Below the pieces are notes generated by a model that did not search any database, had not been told where the DNA came from, and saw nothing but the letters and a program-made list of their open reading frames with translations. Shown here one piece after another: positions 55,347 to 63,672 of a stretch of DNA of 64,000 nucleotides. The DNA comes from MWAR01 sp035388825 (GTDB taxonomy: Bacteria; Muiribacteriota; Ozemobacteria; Ozemobacterales; Ozemobacteraceae): positions 57,051 to 121,050 of the forward strand of contig DAOOQQ010000005.1 of assembly GCA_035388825.1 (NCBI GenBank). The letters run 5' to 3'. The translations under genes and the position numbers were made by a program. The number at the start of each line of letters is the position of its first letter. The first letter of the stretch is position 1.

Positions 55347-55651
55347 ACCCGCGATCGTCCTGTCTCTGCAGATTCGCGCCGGAAGCTTGAATCCCGGCAC
55401 GGGAGTCGGTTACGGCATGTCCTGCCGCGCCCGCGGCGGCTTCAACCGGCCGCGAATCCGCCCCGGAAGGGCGGATAAAGCTTACCCTCGCGGCCGGAAG
55501 ACCGTCCGCGAACGGGGCATTCTACCACGCTCCGGCTTCTTTTTCGAGGGAAAAATCCCTCCCTCCCTCATCTCGGATTTTCCGGGTGCCGGGGGATTAA
55601 GGAATAGAAAAAATATAATTTTATATAATAAGAGGGTTTCGCGATGGATGC
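55347..55651 (-). promoter_or_regulatory. 305-bp pfaE-pfaA intergenic region with AT block
   Basis: The space between the pfaE stop and the pfaA start holds no gene. An AT block at 55606-55631 contains ATATAA and TTATAT arms (55613-55626) and could hold a -10 or an A/T-binding protein site for a pfaA promoter on the minus strand. The region near the pfaA start holds the nested hairpin described separately. No clear -35 was found. Confidence 0.4.
55446..55497 (-). promoter_or_regulatory. Nested hairpin in the pfaA leader
   Basis: An outer 10-bp perfect stem (CCGGCCGCGA at 55446-55455 with TCGCGGCCGG at 55488-55497) encloses an inner 8-bp stem (ATCCGCCC at 55456-55463, loop CGGAA, GGGCGGAT at 55469-55476). 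It lies about 100 bases upstream of the pfaA start and has no following T-run, so it is not a simple terminator. It may be a regulatory leader or a protein-binding site. Confidence 0.5.
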
Positions 55652-56350
55652 TTATGACAGGCCCGTCTGCGCGGGATTCCAGGACCGGGGGGAGACCTCG
55701 GTCGGGCATGCCGTGGCGGCAAGCGTTGCGAGAACGCCGGGCGCCGGGCTCCAGGAATGGCACCACCAGCGCTCCGGAGCGTCCGGCTCGCCTGCGAGCC
55801 AGCGCACGGGATGGGAGAGAGCTTCGCCGGGGTCGATGCTGAGCCGGTCCAGACCGGTCAGACCGAGACCCAGCGCCTTGAGAATGGCTTCCTTACGTGT
55901 CCAGAGGCGCAGGAAGGCGGCGGTACGGGAGCCTTCGTCGAGGTGGTCCCAGGCTTCCCGCTCGTCGGGCCGGAAAAAGCGCCGGACGATGGCGGCGATA
56001 TCCGTATCGGGCCGGGAGTGCTCCACGTCGACGCCGAGCCGGCCCGTGTCGGCGATCGCGATCACGAGACAGTCCCGGCTGTGGGAGACGCTGAACAGGC
56101 AGGGCTCCGGGCCCCGGAGCCGCGGCCGGCCCCCCTCCTCGACGTCGATGACGAGGCTCTCCGGCGGCACGCCGAGCCGTCGGCCGAGCAGATGGCGCAC
56201 CAGACCTCGGCCGCTTCGGAAGCGGATTCCGACGTCGGCTACCGCAGAGCGGGTGGCCCGCTCCCGCTCCGCGGTGCTCAGCGACTCGGACAGGAGATCC
56301 AGGACCGATGCCGGGAAGGGCAGGACGGCCTGCCAGACCTCGAGATTCAT
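55652..56350 (-). CDS. pfaE: Sfp-type phosphopantetheinyl transferase (PfaE)
   Basis: This 232-residue enzyme transfers phosphopantetheine from CoA to the Ser of the ACP repeats, turning the PUFA synthase on. Key parts are LFSVSHSRDCLVIAIAD, LGVDVEHSRPD with the Mg-binding Asp, and the hallmark RLWTRKEAILKALGLG. It lies between pfaD and pfaA, 305 bp from pfaA, as expected for a dedicated activator. The Cys-free, Arg-rich N-terminal half is of normal length. The start is MNLEVW at 56350. Confidence 0.9.
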   Translation of the reverse strand: MNLEVWQAVLPFPASVLDLLSESLSTAERERATRSAVADVGIRFRSGRGLVRHLLGRRLGVPPESLVIDVEEGGRPRLRGPEPCLFSVSHSRDCLVIAIADTGRLGVDVEHSRPDTDIAAIVRRFFRPDEREAWDHLDEGSRTAAFLRLWTRKEAILKALGLGLTGLDRLSIDPGEALSHPVRWLAGEPDAPERWWCHSWSPAPGVLATLAATACPTEVSPRSWNPAQTGLS

Positions 56351-56377
56351 CGTTGTCCGATCCGGTCCGGGGTGGGG

Positions 56378-58027
56378 TTATTGTATATATGATGCAATAT
56401 TATCAACCGGCAGGGGCGGGGTCTGGGTCACCTGCTGGGGCAGGGGGACGCCCTGGGCGCGGAGGGCGGCGGCACGGCCGGTGACGGCGGCCCCGAACAG
56501 GAGGTTGTGGGCGACGTCGACGACGCGCCGGTTGGCCTGCTGCTCGAAGAAGCTGCCTTTCGCCCACTCGTTGAACGCCCCCATCGCGGGACCGCACCAG
56601 ATCTGGTAATCGACGGTGCGGGCGGGATCGCCGGTCACGGCCCAGCGGGGCGAGAGGCCGAGATACCAGCGGAACACCAGCGCCATGAGATGCTTCGGAT
56701 CCCGGTCCGCGCGTTCGGCCTGGGCGGGGTCGCGGCGGAGGAAAAACTCGCGGGTCGAGGCCCAGACGTTCTCGAGCGTATCCTTGAAAACGTTCTTTTC
56801 CAGGTTCTCCCGGTCCGCGGCGGGGATCGTATGCAGGCCCGCATTGGCCTTGAAGATCTCGTACAGCTTCGCGGCGCGCATGGCGAACATCGTGCCGCGT
56901 TTGAGGACCTGGACCGTGACGCCCATCTCGAACATGTCGCCGGCCGGGGCCATCGCGGTGTCGGCCTGGCCTGCCTGGCACAGCATCCGGCGCGCGGCGT
57001 CGGACGTGCCCGACTCGATACACGCCTGGTTGACCGAGCCGGTGACGAGATACGCGGCGCCCATCGCCAGCGCGGCCGCTGCCGAAGCGGGGGTCGCGAT
57101 GCCGCCTCCCATGCCGACGCGCAACGGCATCGGATACCGGTACTGCGCCTGGAACTGGTCGCGCAGCGCGATGATCGTGGGCAGCAGGGTGACGGCCGGC
57201 CGGTTGTCAGTGTGGCCGCCCGAGTCGGCTTCGGCGGTCAGATCCTGGGCGATCGGGATCTGCGCGGCGAGCTCGGCCTGCTCCGGCGTGATATCACCTC
57301 TGTTGACGAGCTCCTGGAGAAGTTTCGCGGGCGGCGGCGCGAAGAACTTCGCGGCGACCTCGACCCGGGAGATCTTGCCGATCACGCGGTTGGGCGTCAC
57401 GATCTGGCCGTCGGCTTCGCGCCGGATGCCGCTGACGCGGTATTTCACGAGGGGCAGGGTGACGTTCAGGTAGGCGGAGGCCTCGACCAGCCGGATCCCG
57501 CGCCGCAGATACAGATCGGCGATGGCGGCTTCGAGATCCGGTTCATTCGGGCTGTGGATCAGGTTGAAGCCGAATGGCACGGCGGGCTGCAGGCTCTGCA
57601 TGCGGTCGATCGCGGCCTCGACGTTCTGGGGGGACTGGCCCGCCGCCCCGATGAAGCCGAGCATGCCGGCCTTGCCCAGGGCTTCGGCGATCGCCGGCGA
57701 GCTGATGCCATGAGCCATAGAACCGCATATATAAGGATACCGGATGCCGAGGTCGGCGCAGAACGAGGCGTCCCCGAGCCGTTCCAGGGCGACCGGCGGC
57801 AGGATGCCGCGCAGCTTCAGGGCACCGGGGTGGTTCCCGAGGGTCGCGGCGGGAATGCAGCCGCCGTCGTGGGTGACGAAGAGGGCGCCGTCGCGCTCGA
57901 CGACGAACACCGGGCGGGTGATCCGGCGCAGGTGCTCCCGGATCGCATCGTCGTCACCGGCCAGTGTGGCCTGGTCTCCGAGCCACCAGGCCCAGGGTTC
58001 CGTGGTCGTCAGGTTCTGTATCGGCAT
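56378..58027 (-). CDS. pfaD: PfaD: trans-acting enoyl reductase of the PUFA synthase
   Basis: This 549-residue FMN-dependent enzyme of the nitropropane dioxygenase type reduces chosen double bonds during elongation. Recognised by YPYICGSMAHGISSPAIAEALG, GFIGAAGQSPQNVEAAI, a central VGMGGGIATPASAAAALAMGAAYLVTG (two adjoining blocks) and the C-terminal PfaD parts FRWYLGLSPRWA and CGPAMGAFNEW. Start 58027 has GGGAGA 8 bases upstream; a start at 58099 adds an unlikely Arg/His-rich tail. It is the first gene of the pfa-ole transcript and follows a sigma70-like promoter. Confidence 0.93.
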   Translation of the reverse strand: MPIQNLTTTEPWAWWLGDQATLAGDDDAIREHLRRITRPVFVVERDGALFVTHDGGCIPAATLGNHPGALKLRGILPPVALERLGDASFCADLGIRYPYICGSMAHGISSPAIAEALGKAGMLGFIGAAGQSPQNVEAAIDRMQSLQPAVPFGFNLIHSPNEPDLEAAIADLYLRRGIRLVEASAYLNVTLPLVKYRVSGIRREADGQIVTPNRVIGKISRVEVAAKFFAPPPAKLLQELVNRGDITPEQAELAAQIPIAQDLTAEADSGGHTDNRPAVTLLPTIIALRDQFQAQYRYPMPLRVGMGGGIATPASAAAALAMGAAYLVTGSVNQACIESGTSDAARRMLCQAGQADTAMAPAGDMFEMGVTVQVLKRGTMFAMRAAKLYEIFKANAGLHTIPAADRENLEKNVFKDTLENVWASTREFFLRRDPAQAERADRDPKHLMALVFRWYLGLSPRWAVTGDPARTVDYQIWCGPAMGAFNEWAKGSFFEQQANRRVVDVAHNLLFGAAVTGRAAALRAQGVPLPQQVTQTPPLPVDNIASYIQ

Positions 58028-58083
58028 GCGGCGTCTCCCGTGCGGATGGGTTCCGGCTGCCGGTCGGCGCCGGGGGTGCCGGG

Positions 58084-58113
58084 AGTGTACGCCAAACACC
58101 CCGCCGGATGCAA
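58084..58113 (-). promoter_or_regulatory. Likely promoter of the pfa-ole operon
   Basis: On the minus strand TTGCAT (58113-58108) and TACACT (58089-58084) are separated by 18 bases. This is the best -35/-10 pair in the 114-bp space before pfaD, and would start transcription about 50 bases before the ATG at 58027. Confidence 0.5.
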
Positions 58114-58141
58114 CAGACCGGGAGTGCCGCCGCGAGCCCCG

Positions 58142-58708
58142 TCAGGGCTTGAGTCGCTCCCGGAACAGATGCCGGAACTTCGCGAGCTTGGGGCCGATGA
58201 CGGTGCTGCAGTAGGGCTGCGAGGGATTCGCCGCGTAGTAGTCGTGATGATAGGCTTCGGCCGGATAGAACTCCCCGAGGGGGGCCAGTTCCGTCACGAT
58301 CGGCGCCGCGAAACCGCCGGATTCGCGCAGTTCGGCCATGACTCGCTCGGCATCCTGCTTCTGCGCCTCGTTTCCGTAGAAGATCGCGGACCGATACTGG
58401 GTGCCGATATCGTTCCCCTGCCGGTTCGGCGTCGTCGGGTCGTGGACGGCGAAGAACACCCGCAGCAGGTCGGGGTAGGGGAGGGTCTCGGGGTCGAACG
58501 TGATGCGAACCGCCTCGGCGTGACCGGTTGTGCCGGTGCAGACGAGCTCGTAGCTCGGGGATGCCGCCGTTCCGCCGGTATATCCGGGGACGACGGTGTC
58601 GACGCCGCGCAGTTGGTCGAACACCGCCTCGATACACCAGAAACAGCCGCCCGCGAGGACGGCGACGCTTCGCTGCCGATGGCCGATGCCGGCCGTTCCG
58701 TCGGTCAT
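58142..58708 (-). CDS. msrA: Peptide methionine sulfoxide reductase A
   Basis: This 188-residue enzyme repairs methionine-S-sulfoxide in proteins. The catalytic motif is AGGCFWCIEAVF near residue 20; PGYTGGTAASPSYELVCTGTTGHAEAV and YRSAIFY follow in family order. Recycling Cys may be the CXXC pair of GCFWC and a C-terminal Cys in PYCSTVIGPK. AGGAGG lies 8 bases before the ATG. It is upstream of pfaD on the same strand; protection of oxidation-prone PUFA-making cells is a possible reason, but the gene is common everywhere. Confidence 0.95.
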   Translation of the reverse strand: MTDGTAGIGHRQRSVAVLAGGCFWCIEAVFDQLRGVDTVVPGYTGGTAASPSYELVCTGTTGHAEAVRITFDPETLPYPDLLRVFFAVHDPTTPNRQGNDIGTQYRSAIFYGNEAQKQDAERVMAELRESGGFAAPIVTELAPLGEFYPAEAYHHDYYAANPSQPYCSTVIGPKLAKFRHLFRERLKP

Positions 58709-58809
58709 GGGAGAGCCTCCTGAAGGGGAAGTGTGGCGCGCCTGGAGAAACCACAGGCGGCCCAGGACGACCAGGACAAGCAGCGAGGCAAGGATTCCAA
58801 GCCGCCTGT

Positions 58810-60615
58810 TCAGACGACGGCCTCCGGGAACGTGATCTCGATCCGGGTGCCCTTGCCGGGACTGCTTTCGATCGCGAGTCTGCCGCCGAGGATATCAGAA
58901 AGCCGCTTGACGATCGAGAGGCCGAGCCCCACCCCGCCGAACGAGCGGGTCTTGCCGGCGCTGATCTGAAAGAACGGCTCGAACACCCGCTCCTGCTCGT
59001 CTTCAGGGATGCCGATGCCGGTGTCGCTCACGCCGATCCGGAGGGCGCCGTCCAGAGCCCGGAACTCGAGCCGGACACTTCCCGAGGCGGTGAACTTGAA
59101 TGCGTTGCCCAGGAGATTCGCGAGGATCTGGCGCAGCATGAGCGCGTCGCTTTCGATGGTGACCCCGTCCATCGAGGCGAGGCAGGTGAACGACACGTCA
59201 CGGCCCAGGGTCTGCTCCTCGCCGATGCTCTTGCCGAAGCTGACCAGTTCATCGAGGGGGAACCGCGTCTTCTTCAGATTGATTCTCCCCGTCTCGATGC
59301 TGGAAAAATCGAGGATCGTCTCGATCAGTTGCTGAAGATGGCGGGCACTGTGCCGGATGCGACCGCCGAATTCCCGGGTGTCGAGCTTCCCCTCGGGCAT
59401 TTCGGCCAGCAGGGCACTGTACCCGAGAATGGCCGTCAGCGGGGTGCGCAGTTCGTGACTCATCATGGTCAGGAACCGGGTCTTTGCCGAACTCGCTGCC
59501 TCGGCCCGCTCCTTCGCACGGCTCAGCTCCTCGCGCATCTGGGCTTCGGTCAGAAGGGTGTTCTCGAGATTCTGTATCGAGACGGATTTTTCGAGGTTCT
59601 CCCGCAGCGTGCGGCCGAGCCTCTGTTCAGAGCTCTGAATGCGTCGAACGACGCGGTTGTAGAGGCGCCAGCCCGCGTGCTCTCCGAACACGTCGATGAG
59701 CGGCCCCACCGGAGGCAGCCGGTCATCCATGCCGTCGATCACCCCGATGATGGTGAAGCCCGTGCGGAACACCCCGAGCCCGATCAGGATGTAGGAGACG
59801 CCCAGCAGAAGGTGGACGGGGTGAGCCGCGACCACATACACGGGATACTGCGCAGATAAAATAGCAAATAATATACAACCAAGGCTCAGAAGGAAGGTGC
59901 CGACCGAGATGAGACGGATGCCCGGCCGCAGCCTGCCGCGGGAATGTAGCCAGTTGCAGACGGCCAGTGCCGCAACGAGCGAGTTCAGAACTCCATACAG
60001 CAGGTGTGACACCACGTCCCGCGCATTCTCCTTCGCAAGGGCGCCGGCGCCGATCGCCGGGAGATCCGAGGAAGCGACGACGAGGCCGAACAGGGCCAGC
60101 ACGCCGGCGTAGATCAGCGCAGCGCCGCTTCCGAACCGGATATGCCAGAGTCGGGCGACCTTGAACATGCCCAGCACGGCGAACAGAATCGCGAGCACGA
60201 AGAACAGGTGCGGGAGGTTCGTGCCTTTCAGGGGCCAGCCGAGGCCAAGCCAGAGCATGAGATCGATGAGATTTGCCGTCGCGGCGCAGATGAGGGCGGC
60301 CGTGATCGCGAAGGCGATCTCGTGGACCAGGCCGCGCGTCGGAATGCACCGGAGGCCGCGCCAGGCGAAAAAGGCCCCGGCGACGTTGAAACAGACGAAG
60401 CTGGTGAACAGCAGCCGGGCGCGCTCGAACGAGTCAGCCGGCAGATCGAGCAGGTGCGTCACTCCATAGGCAGCGAGATACATCACGCAGGTGACGAAGA
60501 TGCAGAAAAACTCGATGCTCGTAATCTGCCCATCGGAAGCGCTTGCTGTCATTGCCGTGTTCGGCGTGTCGGGCAACTCCGCAACCGCGCATTTCACCCG
60601 GTTCCCGTCTGGCAT
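58810..60615 (-). CDS. Membrane sensor histidine kinase
   Basis: This 601-residue kinase has about 8 membrane helices in its first 290 residues, a coiled-coil linker (QSSEQRLGRTLRENLEKSVSIQNLEN, in two blocks) and then HisKA with the phospho-accepting His in MSHELRTPLTAILG near residue 387. The ATP-binding part shows NAFKFT near 507, DTGIGIP and GVGLGLSIVKRL. So the catalytic residues are complete. No response regulator gene adjoins it. The sensor helices are of unknown family. It is divergent from the DEAD-box gene with 216 bp between them; a TACAAT on the minus strand near 60655 could be its -10. Confidence 0.92.
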   Translation of the reverse strand: MPDGNRVKCAVAELPDTPNTAMTASASDGQITSIEFFCIFVTCVMYLAAYGVTHLLDLPADSFERARLLFTSFVCFNVAGAFFAWRGLRCIPTRGLVHEIAFAITAALICAATANLIDLMLWLGLGWPLKGTNLPHLFFVLAILFAVLGMFKVARLWHIRFGSGAALIYAGVLALFGLVVASSDLPAIGAGALAKENARDVVSHLLYGVLNSLVAALAVCNWLHSRGRLRPGIRLISVGTFLLSLGCILFAILSAQYPVYVVAAHPVHLLLGVSYILIGLGVFRTGFTIIGVIDGMDDRLPPVGPLIDVFGEHAGWRLYNRVVRRIQSSEQRLGRTLRENLEKSVSIQNLENTLLTEAQMREELSRAKERAEAASSAKTRFLTMMSHELRTPLTAILGYSALLAEMPEGKLDTREFGGRIRHSARHLQQLIETILDFSSIETGRINLKKTRFPLDELVSFGKSIGEEQTLGRDVSFTCLASMDGVTIESDALMLRQILANLLGNAFKFTASGSVRLEFRALDGALRIGVSDTGIGIPEDEQERVFEPFFQISAGKTRSFGGVGLGLSIVKRLSDILGGRLAIESSPGKGTRIEITFPEAVV

Positions 60616-60831
60616 GATGGAGATCGCCCCCCGTCCCTCTGTGCTGCCGGTATTGTATCGAAGAGTCGCCGTCCCCGGCTATCGGGAATTTCCCTGAATT
60701 TTCTTCTGCCGGCCGGATTCGAATCGGCCGCTTGCGTTGTCGGCCCGACAGCGGTACCCTTTCACGACAAACGGATATCACGACGAGAAACATCGACCGC
60801 CCGTGCGGTGAAAGGACATATTCATCCCGTT

Positions 60832-62382
60832 ATGACCGATCCCACCATGCTTGAGCTGGCTCCGGAACAACCGGCAGCGCCTGTAACCGAGGCCCCCCAG
60901 GTCGAGGAACTGCCCCCCCTGAAATTCGAAGACCTTCGCGAGCCTCTGCGCCGCGCCATCGCCGAGATCGGCTGGCGTGAGCCCATGCCGGTCCAGGCCC
61001 GCGTCATCCCGTATCTGCTCCGGGACGACGACGTCATCGTCCAGTCGCACACCGGCAGCGGCAAGACGGGCGCATTCCTGCTGCCCATCTGCGAAAAGCT
61101 CGATCCGGCCGTGACCGGCTGCCAGGCGCTGATCATGGCCCCGACCCGCGAACTCGCCCTCCAGGTCAAGACCGAGCTCGACCGTATCAATGTCCATCTC
61201 GGCCTGAAAAGCGTCGCCGTCTACGGCGGCGTCGGGTATGGCCCCCAGCTCGAGGCGTTCAAGCAGGGGGCCCACATCGTCGTGGGAACCCCGGGCCGCC
61301 TGCTCGACCATCTGGGCCGCGGCTCGCTGAGCCTGAAAAGCCTCCGGTATCTCGTCATCGACGAGGCGGATGAGCTGCTGTCGATGGGCTTCTACCCCGA
61401 CATGACCCGCGTCCGGCAGTATCTGCCGCGCACCCGCGTCTCGGCCATGTTCTCGGCGACGATGCCGGCCAGCGTGAAGCGGCTCGCGAACGAATTTCTG
61501 AACGATCCGCTGTTCCTCGGCCTTTCGGGCGATTCGCAGCACATTCCCGAGATGGATCACCTGTATTACGTGGTCGATCCGATGCAGAAGGACCGCGTGC
61601 TGATGCGCATCATCGAGATGGAGAATCCCGAGAGCGGGATCATCTTCTGCAACACGAAGAGCGAGGTCGAGTATCTGGCCGCGTTCCTGCGCCGGTTCGG
61701 GTACGACGTCGACCAGATCAGCGGCGACCTCGGCCAGCGCGAGCGCGAGGCCGTCATGGCCAAGCTCAAGCGGCACGAGCTGCGCTTCCTCGTCGCGACC
61801 GACATCGCGGCGCGCGGTATCGACGTGAGCCACCTCGAATACGTCTTCGTCTACGACTGGCACAAGGATTTCGAGCAGTATGTCCACCGGGCCGGTCGCA
61901 CCGGCCGCGCCGGCAACCGCGGCGTCGCGGTCAGCCTCGTCTCGGTGCTCGAAGAGCCCGATCTGAAGCGGTCTGCGAAGCGGGTCGGCATCCCCTTCAT
62001 GACCAAGCCCACCCCGACCGAGGACGACGTGCAGCAGCGCATCACCGAGCGGCTCCTGGCCCGTCTGGAAGCGCGGCAGCGGGATATGAACACCGCCCAG
62101 CGCGAGCGGGCGCGCCGGTTCGGCCGTCTGCTCGACCAGGTGCTCGAGCACGAAAACCATCGCGACTTCCTCCTCATGCTGTTCGACGAGATCGGCGGCC
62201 GGATGCTGGCCGAGGGTCGCACGAACCCCGTTCCCGTCGAGGCTGCGCCACCCCGCGCCGACGAAACCCCGAACGGCGGGTCGGGCGAGACCGCCTCGGG
62301 ATCCGGACGCTCGATCCATCGTCAGCCCCGTCGAGGCGGCCGCGGCGGCCGCGGCGGCAGGGGGGGCGGCTACCGGGGCTGA
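60832..62382 (+). CDS. DEAD-box RNA helicase with RGG-type tail
   Basis: This 516-residue protein unwinds RNA with ATP. Motifs in order: Q-like MPVQARVIPYLL, I SHTGSGKT near 71, PTRELA, GTPGRL, DEAD near 177, SAT, ARGIDV and HRAGRTGR. The C-terminus ends in a basic Gly/Arg tail (RRGGRGGRGGRGGGYRG), which in cold-shock helicases binds RNA. Start ATG 60832 follows a purine-rich but distant ribosome site. A GTG at 60808 is possible, adding VKGHIHPV. RhlE/CsdA-like placement is uncertain. Confidence 0.93.
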   Translation: MTDPTMLELAPEQPAAPVTEAPQVEELPPLKFEDLREPLRRAIAEIGWREPMPVQARVIPYLLRDDDVIVQSHTGSGKTGAFLLPICEKLDPAVTGCQALIMAPTRELALQVKTELDRINVHLGLKSVAVYGGVGYGPQLEAFKQGAHIVVGTPGRLLDHLGRGSLSLKSLRYLVIDEADELLSMGFYPDMTRVRQYLPRTRVSAMFSATMPASVKRLANEFLNDPLFLGLSGDSQHIPEMDHLYYVVDPMQKDRVLMRIIEMENPESGIIFCNTKSEVEYLAAFLRRFGYDVDQISGDLGQREREAVMAKLKRHELRFLVATDIAARGIDVSHLEYVFVYDWHKDFEQYVHRAGRTGRAGNRGVAVSLVSVLEEPDLKRSAKRVGIPFMTKPTPTEDDVQQRITERLLARLEARQRDMNTAQRERARRFGRLLDQVLEHENHRDFLLMLFDEIGGRMLAEGRTNPVPVEAAPPRADETPNGGSGETASGSGRSIHRQPRRGGRGGRGGRGGGYRG

Positions 62383-62453
62383 GGGCTTCGGGTGCGGTCT
62401 TTTCGGGCCGATATTTCTCCTAGAGAGATTTTCGGTTCGAAAGGACCCGCACG

Positions 62454-62969
62454 ATGGAAATACGAGGCGCAAAACCCGGTCTCACTCCCTTTCCCGGACT
62501 TCCTTCCGAAGGGGCTGCCGCCCCTGCCGCACCGTCGGAACCGTCGGCATCAGCCGCGGAGTTGCGCGACGACATCCGTCTCGCCGAACTCCAGCGGCAG
62601 GATGCGTTCGTTCGCCGGTATGCCGAGTCCCGCGCTCTGGCTGCCGGCTCATCGGCAACCTACCGGTATGTCCAGGGCCCCGATGGGAAGCGGTATGTTG
62701 AAAGCGGCTCGGTTTCGCTGAACGCCTACGAGATTCCCGGGGATCCGGCCGCGACGCTCCGCGAAGCCCGGAACATCCGGCGTATTGCCGAGCACGGCCC
62801 GAGCCTTTCCCCGGCCGACCGGTCCGCCTCGGTGGAAGCGCGCCGCATCGAATGGGAAGCGCGCCGCGATCTGCTGCTTGCCGACGCGGCCCGCCGCGGT
62901 CTGTATTCGCCGCAGGGGCGCCGCCTGGAGACCGCTTCTCCGACGGGAGGCTTCCTGCTGACGGCGTGA
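62454..62969 (+). CDS. SprA-related family protein
   Basis: A 171-residue protein with the SprA-related core: YRYVQGPDGKRYVESGSVSLNAYEIPGDP, then ATLREARNIRRIAEHGP and a basic helix RSASVEARRIEWEARRDLLL. The family holds predicted metalloprotease-like proteins, but this one lacks an obvious HExxH, so catalysis is not supported. It is 71 bp after the helicase gene, with AAGGA about 10 bases before the ATG. A short imperfect inverted repeat near 62388-62445 might form a hairpin. The function is unknown. Confidence 0.8.
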   Translation: MEIRGAKPGLTPFPGLPSEGAAAPAAPSEPSASAAELRDDIRLAELQRQDAFVRRYAESRALAAGSSATYRYVQGPDGKRYVESGSVSLNAYEIPGDPAATLREARNIRRIAEHGPSLSPADRSASVEARRIEWEARRDLLLADAARRGLYSPQGRRLETASPTGGFLLTA

Positions 62970-62978
62970 AATTCTCCG

Positions 62979-62987
62979 TGGTAGAAT
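62979..62987 (+). promoter_or_regulatory. Extended -10-like element before the nitroreductase gene
   Basis: TGGTAGAAT matches the TGNTA-AT pattern seen at 6945, 19431 and 26126. It lies 51 bases before the ATG at 63038. Confidence 0.35.
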
Positions 62988-63037
62988 CCCTGCGGGCGTG
63001 ACGCCGCCCCATTGAAACGAACCAGGGAGGATCTCAC

Positions 63038-63661
63038 ATGGACTTTTTCGCCCTTGCCGCCAAGCGCCGCACCGTACGCCAGTTCGCCGCCGATCCCGTT
63101 CCGCGCGAACAGATCGAGAAGATCATCCAGGCAGGCCTCATGGCCCCCTCGCCGAACAACTCCCAGCCCTGGAAAGTCGCCGTCATCGCCGACCGAAAGA
63201 TGCTCGAAGCGATGAAGTCGGCCGTGGAGAAGAAACTGGACACGCTGTTCCCGAAGGTGTCGGCCGAGGCCCAGACACGGCTCGACAAGGTGCGCGCGTT
63301 CTCGACGATGTTCACCGCCGCCCCCGTCGTGCTGGCCATCCTTTCCAAGCCCTACAAGGCGATGATCGACAAGGTGCTCGAGGAGAGTTCGGTGACCCAT
63401 GATCAGATGAACACCCTCCGCCGCCATCCGGATATCCAGTCGGTCGGCGCGATGGTCGAAAACATGCTGCTGGCCGCGACCGAACTGGGACTCGGCGGCT
63501 GCTGGGTGTCGGGCGCCCTCGTTGCCTCGGATGCGATCGATGCTCTTCTCAAAGAGAAGGAATACCGCATCCAGACGCTGGTTGCCCTGGGTAAACCCGC
63601 CGCCAAGCCCGCCGTGAAAGAGCCGCTCCCCCTGGCCGATTACGTTTCCTGGATCGGCTGA
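63038..63661 (+). CDS. Nitroreductase family protein
   Basis: This 207-residue protein has the FMN-binding pattern of NfsB-like nitroreductases: AAKRRTVRQFAADPVPREQIEKII, LMAPSPNNSQPWKVAVI, VGAMVENMLLAATELGLGGCWVSGAL and a final ALGKPA. Such enzymes use NAD(P)H to reduce nitro, quinone or flavin substrates. GGGAGG precedes the ATG at about 8 bases. The flavin phosphate site RRTVR is intact. The substrate cannot be inferred. It converges on the next gene with 11 bases between stops. Confidence 0.9.
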   Translation: MDFFALAAKRRTVRQFAADPVPREQIEKIIQAGLMAPSPNNSQPWKVAVIADRKMLEAMKSAVEKKLDTLFPKVSAEAQTRLDKVRAFSTMFTAAPVVLAILSKPYKAMIDKVLEESSVTHDQMNTLRRHPDIQSVGAMVENMLLAATELGLGGCWVSGALVASDAIDALLKEKEYRIQTLVALGKPAAKPAVKEPLPLADYVSWIG

Positions 63662-63672
63662 TCCGCCCCTGA

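Noticed and set aside
38090..55478. Very long plus-strand frames opposite the pfa and ole genes
   Set aside because: They are antisense shadows of GC-rich coding sequence; their proteins are charge- and Arg-rich with no domains, while the minus-strand genes have clear motifs.
55446..55497. An intrinsic terminator between pfaE and pfaA
   Set aside because: The stem is strong but no T-run follows on either strand, so it is listed as a leader structure instead.
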